The notes under the pieces were generated by a model, which made no database searches, was not told the origin of the DNA, and saw only the letters and a list, made by a program, of their open reading frames with translations. Shown here piece after piece: positions 38,368 to 44,847 of a stretch of 44,847 nucleotides of DNA (its first letter is position 1; each line of letters starts with the position of its first letter). This DNA comes from Candidatus Wolfebacteria bacterium RIFCSPLOWO2_01_FULL_47_17b (lineage in GTDB: Bacteria > Patescibacteriota > Minisyncoccia > UBA6257 > JAGOQP01): the NCBI GenBank assembly GCA_001793865.1, contig MGIS01000025.1:29178-74024 (forward strand). Reading direction: 5' to 3'. The position numbers and the translations under genes are program-made.

Positions 38368-38396
38368 ATAATATTCCTCTTTGCAAAAAATGTCAA
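38368..38396 (-). promoter_or_regulatory. Consensus promoter of the candidate RNA
   Basis: TTGACA (38391-38396), 17-bp spacer, TATTAT (38368-38373). It is the best -35 match in this part of the window and lies 57 bp after the rpoD stop. Confidence 0.75.
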
Positions 38397-38452
38397 ATCT
38401 CGTGGCGTCCAAAACAAACGCCATGGCGTGAAGTGAGGGTTTGTAGTTCGCC

Positions 38453-39670
38453 TCAGTATTCCTCCAACGCTTTTGATTTTTCGTGCAAACGCATGCGTTC
38501 CAATGCTTTTGCTTCGATCTGGCGGATCCGCTCGCGGGTGACGCCGAATTTTTTGCCCACTTCTTCAAGCGTGTGAGTGACGCCATCGGCAAGCCCGAAC
38601 CGCAGCGCAAGTATCTCCTGTTCGCGGGGTGTAAGGTCGTCCATAATTTCTTCTATCTTCTCGCGTAGCAATGTGTGCGAGGTGAGTTGGTCGGGAGTGA
38701 GCCCCTTCTCGTCTCTCACGAATTCGGAAAGAGTTGTCGCGTCCTCATCCTCCCCCACCGGCAGCTCCAGCGAAAGCACCTCCTGCGAGATTTCCTGAAT
38801 GTGGCGTACTTTTTCCACCGATGTACCCATTTCAATCGCGATTTCTTCGGCAAGCGGATCGCGCCCGAGTTCCTGCGAGAGACGGCTTTTGACCTGCGTG
38901 TATTTCGATATCGTTTCCACCATATGTACCGGTATGCGGATGGTGCGCGATTGGTCGGCAAGCGCGCGGGCGATAGCTTGGCGAATCCACCAGGTGGCAT
39001 ACGTTGAGAACTTGAATCCTCTGCGGTAGTCGAACTTATCCACCGCTTTGGAAAGGCCGATATTCCCTTCCTGGATAAGGTCCAGAATACTCATATTATT
39101 ACTGCGATTCACGTAATGCTTGGCAATGGACACGACCAAACGCAGGTTCGCCTGTATGAGCCGCTGGCGGGCTTCCTCGTCCCCTCCTTCGGATCGTTTT
39201 GCGAGATCCTTTTCTTCTTGCGCGGTGAGAAGCGCGGTTCTTCCAATCGCCTTCAGATAGAGCTGCACGGCGTCAGGCAGGTCTGCCCGTTCCAGCTCTG
39301 CCATTTCTTTTTCAAAATTTGTTGCCTTGCGTGGAGCGGTGTCTATGAGCTGGTCTACTTCGATGACCTTGATGTTTTCCGCGTCCAGTCGCTTATAGAT
39401 ATCATCCAAAAAATCGACGTCTTCCTCAATAGTGGGAAAAACCACTAAAATTTCGGAGTCGGTTAAAAACCCCCTGTTTTTGCCGCGAGTGATAAGTTCC
39501 TGCATCTGCTCTTCGGAAAACCTGGGCGCGTGCTTCTTTCGCGCGTTCAGTTTCTTCTTCGGGGTCCTTTTTGTCTTTCTTGCAACCTTTTTTGTTTTTT
39601 TCTTTGGCCGGACAGCTTTCTTCTTCGCCTTAGGTTTTTTACGGACGTTTTTTCTTTTGTGTTTTGGCAT
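38453..39670 (-). CDS. rpoD: Primary sigma factor with a lysine-rich N-terminal tail
   Basis: A 405-residue sigma-70 factor. Region 2 ([58 protein letters not shown]; core [10 protein letters not shown] about 173), region 3 and region 4 ([21 protein letters not shown]) are intact for -10 and -35 recognition. A region 1.1-like part lies at about 50-110. The first 45 residues are extremely basic ([18 protein letters not shown]), which is unusual because region 1.1 is normally acidic. It follows dnaG, as in macromolecular-synthesis operons. Confidence 0.97.
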   Translation of the reverse strand: MPKHKRKNVRKKPKAKKKAVRPKKKTKKVARKTKRTPKKKLNARKKHAPRFSEEQMQELITRGKNRGFLTDSEILVVFPTIEEDVDFLDDIYKRLDAENIKVIEVDQLIDTAPRKATNFEKEMAELERADLPDAVQLYLKAIGRTALLTAQEEKDLAKRSEGGDEEARQRLIQANLRLVVSIAKHYVNRSNNMSILDLIQEGNIGLSKAVDKFDYRRGFKFSTYATWWIRQAIARALADQSRTIRIPVHMVETISKYTQVKSRLSQELGRDPLAEEIAIEMGTSVEKVRHIQEISQEVLSLELPVGEDEDATTLSEFVRDEKGLTPDQLTSHTLLREKIEEIMDDLTPREQEILALRFGLADGVTHTLEEVGKKFGVTRERIRQIEAKALERMRLHEKSKALEEY

Positions 39671-39693
39671 GCTAAAAAAATAACAGCGCTATT

Positions 39694-41367
39694 CTAATCA
39701 TTTTCCCTTAATTTTGTTAATTCGTCAAATTCCTTAAGGAGACGGGATGACTCTTCGGGTTTTCCTTCGGTCTGCGCCTCTTTCATACGTATGACTAGTT
39801 TTTGCTGTTTTGCTTTCAAATATTCGCTTTTCAGCTCGTGTAGAAGAAATTTGATTTCGTTGGAACTCGTTTCTTCGTCTCCGGTCACTTCGAGCGATGA
39901 CTGCATTTCCAGAAGATCCTTCGTCTTCTGGTCGAAGGCGCTTTTGGGAAAGTATGCCGTGTATGGCTCGATTTCATTACGCAGCGACGGGTAGGCGGTG
40001 CATACGAGCGCGATCCTGCGTGCTATTTTTTCGATGCGGGATGTAGGCGCCTCTTCCACTGCCTGAGCCGTTTGCGGTTCCGTTTTGCCGCTGCGGGTTT
40101 TTTTTATAAGTTGCAGCTCTTCGTAGAGCACCTGTTCGGGTATGCGGGTTTTTGCGGCAAGCTGTTGGATCCATGTATTTTGATCTATGGGGCTTGCGAG
40201 CATGAGTGTTTTTTGCAGGAACGCGCGGGTTGCCCGTTTGATATCGTTTTTGAACTGGTCAAGAAAAAAACGGTCGTGATAGAACTGGAACGGAGTCAAC
40301 TGCATGCGTTCAATAACACCTTTAATCTTCCCGGGATTTTTTGCGATGTATTCGGACGCGTCTTTCCCGTCGGGCACAAAAAAAAGCCGTGCCGTGAAAT
40401 CAAGCATATGCGCCATATCGAGCGTGCGTTCCGCCGCGAGCTTGCCCGCTTCGTCGGTATCAAACGCGAGCACGATGCGATCGGTTATTTTGCGGAGTGT
40501 CTGTAGGTGTGTGTTGGTGAGCGCGGTTCCCGATGTCGCCACTACGTTTCGCACTCCTTCCTGATATAGTGTTACTAAGTCCATCTGCCCTTCCACGATT
40601 GCCGCGTATTCCAGCTTCTTTATTTCCTGCTTCGCTTTGTCCAATGCGTACAGAATGCGCGATTTGCTGAATATGGGCGTTTCGGGTCCGTTTATGTATT
40701 TGCCCACATTATCGGTTTCGAGATTTGGCAGAATGCGTCCGGAAAAGGAAACGGTCTTACCGAATGTATTTTTGAGCGGGAACATAACGCGCCCGCGGAA
40801 CCGATCCATATATGTGCCTCGATCGGTTTTGAACGCGAGTCCGGCTCGCTCAATATCCGTAGCTGCGTAGCCGGTGTTTATAAGATGCACCATGAGCGCA
40901 TCCTTGGCGTTGGGCGCGAATCCGATGCTGAACTCCTCGCGCGTGTCGTCGTGGATACCCCGCTGTTTCAGGTAGAATTTCGCTTCTTCGGATTGCGCGA
41001 GCTGGTCTTCATAAAATTTCACGGCGGCTTCGTGGATGTCATACAACACGCCGAATTCTTTTTCCTGCTGAGGATTGAATTGCTTCAGTTCGACGCCGGC
41101 TTTCTCGGCAAGCGCTTTGAGCGCTTCGTAAAATTCCACCTGCTCGTACTTCATCACAAAGCTGATCACGTCCCCTCCCTCGTTGCATGATCCGAAGCAG
41201 TGCCAGCTTTGGCGATCGGGAGACACAATAAAAGACGGGGTCTTTTCCTTGTGGAATGGACACACCGCCTTGAAGTTCTTCCCAGCCGGCATAAGCGGAA
41301 TATAGGAGCGGATTATCTCCACGATATCCAGTTTATCCTTTATTTCTTGCACGGCATCGTTAGGCAT
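39694..41367 (-). CDS. dnaG: DNA primase
   Basis: A 557-residue primase that makes RNA primers for replication. The start at 41367 is set by the typical MPNDAVQEIKDKLDIVEII and a -10 TATACT seven bases upstream. The CHC2-type zinc-binding domain follows (CPFHKEKTPSF, then HCFGSCNEGG; C-H-C-C ligands about 38-66). The TOPRIM domain has VEGQMDLVTLYQEG and AFDTDEAGKLAAER. A C-terminal helicase-binding part is present. The longer open frame to 41610 reads through repeat DNA and is rejected. Confidence 0.96.
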   Translation of the reverse strand: MPNDAVQEIKDKLDIVEIIRSYIPLMPAGKNFKAVCPFHKEKTPSFIVSPDRQSWHCFGSCNEGGDVISFVMKYEQVEFYEALKALAEKAGVELKQFNPQQEKEFGVLYDIHEAAVKFYEDQLAQSEEAKFYLKQRGIHDDTREEFSIGFAPNAKDALMVHLINTGYAATDIERAGLAFKTDRGTYMDRFRGRVMFPLKNTFGKTVSFSGRILPNLETDNVGKYINGPETPIFSKSRILYALDKAKQEIKKLEYAAIVEGQMDLVTLYQEGVRNVVATSGTALTNTHLQTLRKITDRIVLAFDTDEAGKLAAERTLDMAHMLDFTARLFFVPDGKDASEYIAKNPGKIKGVIERMQLTPFQFYHDRFFLDQFKNDIKRATRAFLQKTLMLASPIDQNTWIQQLAAKTRIPEQVLYEELQLIKKTRSGKTEPQTAQAVEEAPTSRIEKIARRIALVCTAYPSLRNEIEPYTAYFPKSAFDQKTKDLLEMQSSLEVTGDEETSSNEIKFLLHELKSEYLKAKQQKLVIRMKEAQTEGKPEESSRLLKEFDELTKLREND

Positions 41368-41374
41368 AAAGTTC

Positions 41375-41402
41375 AGTATACGCCCATTCCTTCTTTCGTA
41401 AA
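41375..41402 (-). promoter_or_regulatory. dnaG promoter, leaderless type
   Basis: TTTACG (41397-41402) and TATACT (41375-41380) with a 16-bp spacer; ATG follows after seven bases. Confidence 0.55.
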
Positions 41403-41409
41403 GTGCGGA

Positions 41410-41465
41410 GTTCGTAAGGTTTGGCCTCGGTCTCGTGAGGCCGAACCTTGGTTTCACGGACTTCA
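41410..41465. repeat. Family I inverted repeat before dnaG
   Basis: GTTCGTAAGGTTTGGCCTCGG / GAGGCCGAACCTTGG...GGACTTC, closely matching the copy at 27319-27375. Confidence 0.82.
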
Positions 41466-41495
41466 CATTGAATGTGCGAGTCCGGGCCTCGTGCA

Positions 41496-42548
41496 TTACG
41501 GTTGGAGGATGTCGTCCACGTTGCCGTTGATGGAGATAACCACGTTGCGGACGGTCGGGAATTGTTTGAGCGTTCGGTCGATCTGCGCTCGGATAGCTGC
41601 AATGCGGCACGATCCCCCACCCGGCTCCAATTCCTTGCTGAAATCCGCGTACGCGGTGCCCTGTTCTATGCGCAATGAGTTCAGTTTTGTGCCGGTCGGA
41701 ATGTTCGTGTAGTAGTCGAGTCCCGGCTCTTTATCGATGGGGCCTAACAGCAGCTCCCCAATCGCGGCGGTTCCAACCGATTGCGTATAGGGAATAACCC
41801 GCTGTACTTCGAATACGGCACTGCACGTTACCTGTGGATCGTATCGGTCATTATTGAAAAAAACTTTTACGTTCGTGGTTTGGCGGTGCGTAACGTATAT
41901 GGTGACGGTCGCGGTGTTTATCTGCGATCCGTCCCGTGCCGAATATTCGAAGGCGTCTATAAACACTCGTTCGCTTGGAAGTGTGTTTTTAGAAAGCGTG
42001 AATGTGTAATTAAATTCACCGAATTCTCCCATGCCTCCGGTTTCATTCATAACCGGCTCTTCAAAAAGAGTTGTGGTGGTGGATGTGCGCACGCGAATCA
42101 TAAATGAATTTTCAAATACGCGCGCCACGCCGCTTACCGTTATAACGGCATCGCTTACTACCTGTTGGTCAGTGGGTGTATATATGATGATGGCGGGCGC
42201 TTTCGTGACTCGAATTACCGAAGCCAGTAATGAATTACTGGTTGTCCAGGTGCCCTCTACCGATACATCAAATCCCTTTTTGAGGTATGAAAAGTCCGCT
42301 TCACCGCCGCTTTCATTGAAGACGCGCGTATTGCGATCTATCGCGACGGGATATATGTGTTCTTCTTGCTCTACGGTAAGTACGCGTGCTGACGCGGCTA
42401 CGTTTGTGATGGTGCCCTGTATGGTTGTAGGCTGCTGCGAGTCGGGCGAAAGCGGCGTCTGCGCCGTGTCCGAAAATCCCCATATAACGGAGCCGATGAC
42501 GACGAGTGCGACTATTATTATACCCGCTACGATCCAGTTTTTACTCAT
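41496..42548 (-). CDS. Exported GerMN/Gmad2-domain protein
   Basis: A 350-residue surface protein. It has a signal anchor (about 6-24), a first beta domain (QGTITNVAASARVLTVEQ), a Gmad2-like Ig domain (IIIYTPTDQQVVSDAVITVSGVARVFENSF, about 118-147 onward) and a C-terminal GerMN domain (IGELLLGPIDKEPGL, then LNSLRIEQGTAYADFS and QFPTVRNVVISING). Gmad2 and GerMN domains occur in spore germination and envelope proteins, but in a non-sporulating CPR cell a wall-associated role is more likely. It overlaps the phhB gene by 8 bp. Confidence 0.82.
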   Translation of the reverse strand: MSKNWIVAGIIIVALVVIGSVIWGFSDTAQTPLSPDSQQPTTIQGTITNVAASARVLTVEQEEHIYPVAIDRNTRVFNESGGEADFSYLKKGFDVSVEGTWTTSNSLLASVIRVTKAPAIIIYTPTDQQVVSDAVITVSGVARVFENSFMIRVRTSTTTTLFEEPVMNETGGMGEFGEFNYTFTLSKNTLPSERVFIDAFEYSARDGSQINTATVTIYVTHRQTTNVKVFFNNDRYDPQVTCSAVFEVQRVIPYTQSVGTAAIGELLLGPIDKEPGLDYYTNIPTGTKLNSLRIEQGTAYADFSKELEPGGGSCRIAAIRAQIDRTLKQFPTVRNVVISINGNVDDILQP

Positions 42549-42786
42549 GGTATTTTGTATACAACATATCAATCACCTTCGCAAGTTCGTGATCTTTTTC
42601 GGTAATCTTTCCTTCGTCGTGAGTAGTCAGCGTCATAGTGACCTTTGTATATGATACGTGGATATCGGGATGATGTTGCAGACGCTCGGCTTCCGCCGCC
42701 ACAACGCTCACAAAAGCTATGGCTTGCTTGAAGTCAGGGAAATTAAAATCTTTTGTGAGTAAATTATTTTGTTCCGCCCAGTTCAT
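42541..42786 (-). CDS. phhB: Pterin-4a-carbinolamine dehydratase
   Basis: An 81-residue enzyme of the PCD/DCoH family that dehydrates 4a-hydroxytetrahydropterin. Motifs AEAERLQHHPDIHVSYTKVTM (HHPD is catalytic) and TTHDEGKITEKDHELAKVID are complete. The start at 42786 (MNWAEQNN) overlaps the superoxide dismutase end by 23 bp. No aromatic amino-acid hydroxylase is visible nearby, so the substrate context is unclear. Confidence 0.87.
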   Translation of the reverse strand: MNWAEQNNLLTKDFNFPDFKQAIAFVSVVAAEAERLQHHPDIHVSYTKVTMTLTTHDEGKITEKDHELAKVIDMLYTKYHE

Positions 42787-43378
42787 AGTTTTTCTCCGCC
42801 GCCGCCCAATCCAGCACCTGCCACCATGCATTGACATAGTCGGCGCGTCTATTTTGATATTTTAGATAGTATGCGTGCTCCCATACATCAAGTCCGATAA
42901 TCGGAATCCGTTTCTCCATCAGCGGCGAATCCTGGTTTGGCGTGCTGTGCACCCGCAAATTCTTTTCAGCATCCATAGTCAGCCATGCCCAGCCGCTACC
43001 GAACCTTCCCGTGGCTTTTTCTTCGAATTTTTTCTTAAAATCATCCATCGATCCGAATGCTTCTTCAAGGGCAGTCTTTAGGTCTCCTTCGGGCTCTTTT
43101 CTTGGATGTGGGCTCATACTAGTCCAAAAAAAAGAGTGATTTGCGTGTCCTCCGCCGTTGTTTTGCACTGCAGTGTGGATGTCTTCGGGAATGGTGTGGA
43201 TATTTTCCAGCATGCCCTCAAGATTGCCGGTATCCACTTCAGGATGTTTTTCTAGAGCGGCATTGAGCTTGTCTATGTATGCTTGGTGATGCTTCGTGTG
43301 ATGAATCTCCATCGTTTTGGCATCAATGTGCGGCTCGAGAGCATCGTAAGAATATTTCAGTTGAGGTAATGTATACAT
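42764..43378 (-). CDS. sodA: Superoxide dismutase, Mn/Fe family
   Basis: A 204-residue enzyme that converts superoxide to peroxide and oxygen. The metal ligands sit in HHTKHHQAY (H27 region), GGGHANHSFFW (about 75-85), and DVWEHAYYLKYQNRR (D and H, about 165-180). GGGHANH and the NQDSP glutamine follow the Mn-type pattern rather than the Fe type. It overlaps the pterin dehydratase gene and sits with stress-related ogt upstream. Confidence 0.94.
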   Translation of the reverse strand: MYTLPQLKYSYDALEPHIDAKTMEIHHTKHHQAYIDKLNAALEKHPEVDTGNLEGMLENIHTIPEDIHTAVQNNGGGHANHSFFWTSMSPHPRKEPEGDLKTALEEAFGSMDDFKKKFEEKATGRFGSGWAWLTMDAEKNLRVHSTPNQDSPLMEKRIPIIGLDVWEHAYYLKYQNRRADYVNAWWQVLDWAAAEKNYELGGTK

Positions 43379-43399
43379 GGTATTTGAATAATTTTGAAT

Positions 43400-43663
43400 T
43401 TATATTCTCACTCCTTCGGATCGGAGTTTTTTTATTTTGCCTTTTATTCCGCCGGGGCCGCTATAGTGCCCTGCTGTCCCGTCACTACGTATGACGCGAT
43501 GGCACGGCACTCGTTTCATATCCTCGTTATGCTTCATCAATGTTCCTACCGCACGAAATGCCCGCGGGCTTCCCGCTTTTTGCGCAACTTGCTTGTATGT
43601 CATTACTTTGCCCTTTGGAATGGAGGCTACTATTTTTAAGACTTTTTCTTTGAATGTTTTCAT
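43400..43663 (-). CDS. ogt: O6-alkylguanine-DNA alkyltransferase / ATL domain
   Basis: An 87-residue protein that covers only the DNA-binding/active-site domain. PKGKVMTYKQVAQKAGSPRAFRAVGTLM and the PCHRVI motif with catalytic cysteine (about residue 57) are present, so it is a transferase rather than a cysteine-less ATL. GHYSGPGGIKGKIKKL follows. It lacks the N-terminal domain of full Ogt/Ada. The start at 43663 (MKTFKEK) begins the conserved region; the longer frame to 43729 would read through terminator DNA. Confidence 0.9.
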   Translation of the reverse strand: MKTFKEKVLKIVASIPKGKVMTYKQVAQKAGSPRAFRAVGTLMKHNEDMKRVPCHRVIRSDGTAGHYSGPGGIKGKIKKLRSEGVRI

Positions 43664-43671
43664 AATTAAAT

Positions 43672-43702
43672 AAAAACCCCTCGGGTCCTCACAACCCAGG
43701 GG
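43672..43702 (-). terminator. Terminator between the LamG gene and ogt
   Basis: CCCCTGGGT / ACCCGAGGGG hairpin followed on the minus strand by TTTTTATTT. Confidence 0.8.
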
Positions 43703-43770
43703 CTTCCTACTAACAATTTGATTATACACCTATTTTTTCAAAAATCCAGCTATCTGTGGATAAATGGAAT

Positions 43771-43832
43771 TGGGTTGTGGGTAGTGGGTTTTGAGTTGCG
43801 AGAAGTCTCGCTACTCATAACTCACTTCTCAT
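43771..43832. repeat. Family E repeat after the second LamG gene
   Basis: TGGGTTGTGGGTAGTGGGTTTTGAG / CTCGCTACTCATAACTCACTTCTCA. The stop codon of the LamG gene (43829-43831) lies at its edge. Confidence 0.78.
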
Positions 43833-44847
43833 CTCGTGGCATTGTAAATCGCTTGAATTTCAGCAGCCGACAATGCCCTATTGTAGATGCGGACGTCGTC
43901 GATGAGACCATCAAAATATCTTGCGGACTCAGCATAATTTCCCCCTATAGAAAGATGAAAAATCCCCACCGAGTTAGGAATGCTTCCTGGGGGAATGGTT
44001 CCTATAGGATCCAGTTTCTCACCGTTCAAAAAAACCCCACTAAGATCTCCGTTTAAATCATAAGAGGCTGTAGCGTGATGCCATTGTGCTAAAGATACGG
44101 CCTGTGTTGTATTAATACTTTTCCAGGTGTTTGCGGTTGTTGAATATATTCCAAACTTAAACTCAAGAGTTGAATTAATTTCAAAATAATAATTATGTTT
44201 CCATGGATAGTCTTCCGTTCTATGAACAATCGCATACACACTATCCAATGGTGGATAAGAATCCAAATATACCCACGCGCTTATTGTCAAAAAGTCCAAA
44301 TAATTTCCTGTGCCCAAAGGAACAACGTCATCTTCCCCATCAAATTCTAGACACCCTCCAACTTTGCAGTTAGCGGAAGTTTGCCACGTCGGTCCATTGG
44401 TCAGGGTTCCGGTATTGTTGTTGCCTGAATGATCATAGGCAGACGTGCCGGTCCCTTCATCAAACGTCCAATAGCCCACTAAGGAGGTATCGCCATAATC
44501 AAGAGGAATCAATGCTTTGTCGGTTCCTTTTTCAATAAGTCCGGTAAAACTGCCTCCATCGGTCGATACCGCATCACTACTTCCTCCCAGGCCATATTTG
44601 TCAGATTCAGTTGCTCCTGCCAGATGAAAGGATCCTCCGCTCATATACGTATAATACAGGCCTGTAGAGGTGGCATTGGTGGGATCAATCGGAAGGGTGG
44701 GTAGGCTGATGATGCCACTGCCCTGGGTAAAATCGATGGGTATCCAGCCTAATCCGTCTATATTGCGATAATTAGCTTCTGTACTGCAGGCATAGGTGTA
44801 GCCACTGGGAAGGGTGGGAAGGCCGAGATTAGCACACTGGGCATCAC
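43829..44847 (-). CDS. LamG-domain pilin-like protein, 5' end cut by window edge
   Basis: The frame is open to the window end, so the pilin signal is not visible. The visible part starts with DAQCANLGLPTLPSGYTYAC, then a neck (GWIPIDFTQG, LPIDPTNATSTGLYYTY), and a LamG domain from about LVGYWTFDEGTGTSAYDHSG to IDDVRIYNRALSAAEIQAIYNATR. It is clearly paralogous to the protein at 27387-28607, and the 3' ends of the two genes share 61 identical bases (27403-27463 and 43845-43905). The role should be the same type of surface display or adhesion. Confidence 0.85.
   Translation of the reverse strand, partial: DAQCANLGLPTLPSGYTYACSTEANYRNIDGLGWIPIDFTQGSGIISLPTLPIDPTNATSTGLYYTYMSGGSFHLAGATESDKYGLGGSSDAVSTDGGSFTGLIEKGTDKALIPLDYGDTSLVGYWTFDEGTGTSAYDHSGNNNTGTLTNGPTWQTSANCKVGGCLEFDGEDDVVPLGTGNYLDFLTISAWVYLDSYPPLDSVYAIVHRTEDYPWKHNYYFEINSTLEFKFGIYSTTANTWKSINTTQAVSLAQWHHATASYDLNGDLSGVFLNGEKLDPIGTIPPGSIPNSVGIFHLSIGGNYAESARYFDGLIDDVRIYNRALSAAEIQAIYNATR

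Noticed and set aside
37932-38452. T-box riboswitch upstream of alaS
   Set aside because: AGGTGGGAGGC looks like part of a T-box, but the ACCGCG continuation and antiterminator are missing. The terminator belongs to a separate unit and alaS has its own promoter after it.
41368-41610. Longer DnaG start adding 81 residues
   Set aside because: The extension covers the Family I repeat and the end of the GerMN gene; the standard start lies right after the promoter box.

Overview
The window reads as chromosomal DNA of a Candidate Phyla Radiation bacterium (Patescibacteria, most likely Parcubacteria). The reasons are: ribosomal-protein genes without uL30 (rpmD) between uS5 and uL15; minimal versions of essential proteins (AlaRS without its C-terminal domain, RNA polymerase alpha without its C-terminal domain); type IV pilin-like proteins carrying LamG domains; ALG5-like and PMT-like glycosyltransferases; and very many short palindromic repeats in the gaps. 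No 16S rRNA is present, so the lineage is inferred from gene content. All recognised genes lie on the minus strand except one (7671..9500).

Layout, left to right. 1..5750: a metal/thiol island made of a CopB-type P1B ATPase (cut by the window edge), several small coupled membrane or Cys/His-rich proteins, a CsoR-family repressor with an operator-like palindrome inside its promoter, a CcdA-like protein, a DUF1573 protein and a Cys-containing membrane protein. 5804..14214: tyrS, a PMT-family glycosyltransferase, ftsQ-like, serS, a frameshifted PHA_gran_rgn-family gene, lysS and greA. 14342..16609: GT2 glycosyltransferase, map and adk. 16593..26994: secY and the spc/S10 ribosomal block back to rplC. 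27387..28607: a LamG pilin-like gene placed between rplC and rpsJ. 28678..33611: rpsJ, tuf, a Phd-like gene, then the alpha block rplQ, rpoA, rpsD, rpsK, rpsM, rpmJ, infA. 33657..36158: two Patescibacteria-type proteins of unknown function. 36165..41367: alaS, a candidate non-coding RNA, rpoD and dnaG. 41496..43663: GerMN/Gmad2 lipoprotein-like gene, pterin dehydratase, superoxide dismutase and an alkyltransferase-like gene. 43829..44847: a second LamG pilin-like gene, cut by the window edge.

Read in the direction of transcription (right to left), the centre is one long translation module: infA-rpmJ-rpsM-rpsK-rpsD-rpoA-rplQ, tuf-rpsJ, rplC...rplO, secY-adk-map. I find promoter-like sequences before infA, tuf, rplC, alaS, dnaG, csoR, the 5750 gene and the candidate RNA. 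Several place the -10 box only 6 to 12 bases before the start codon, which suggests leaderless or near-leaderless mRNAs.

The most unusual item is a roughly 350-base intergenic unit (about 38013..38361, minus strand) with its own consensus promoter and a Rho-independent terminator. It contains a tRNA-like T-arm followed by a seven-base acceptor-like strand and CCA, and then a stretch that closely resembles the L1-stalk (H76-H78) region of 23S rRNA. The second theme is repeat invasion: at least eight families of palindromic repeats occupy almost every ribosomal-operon gap, and several appear fixed in frame inside proteins, including uL23 and uL3. Database comparisons are from memory only; no search was run.
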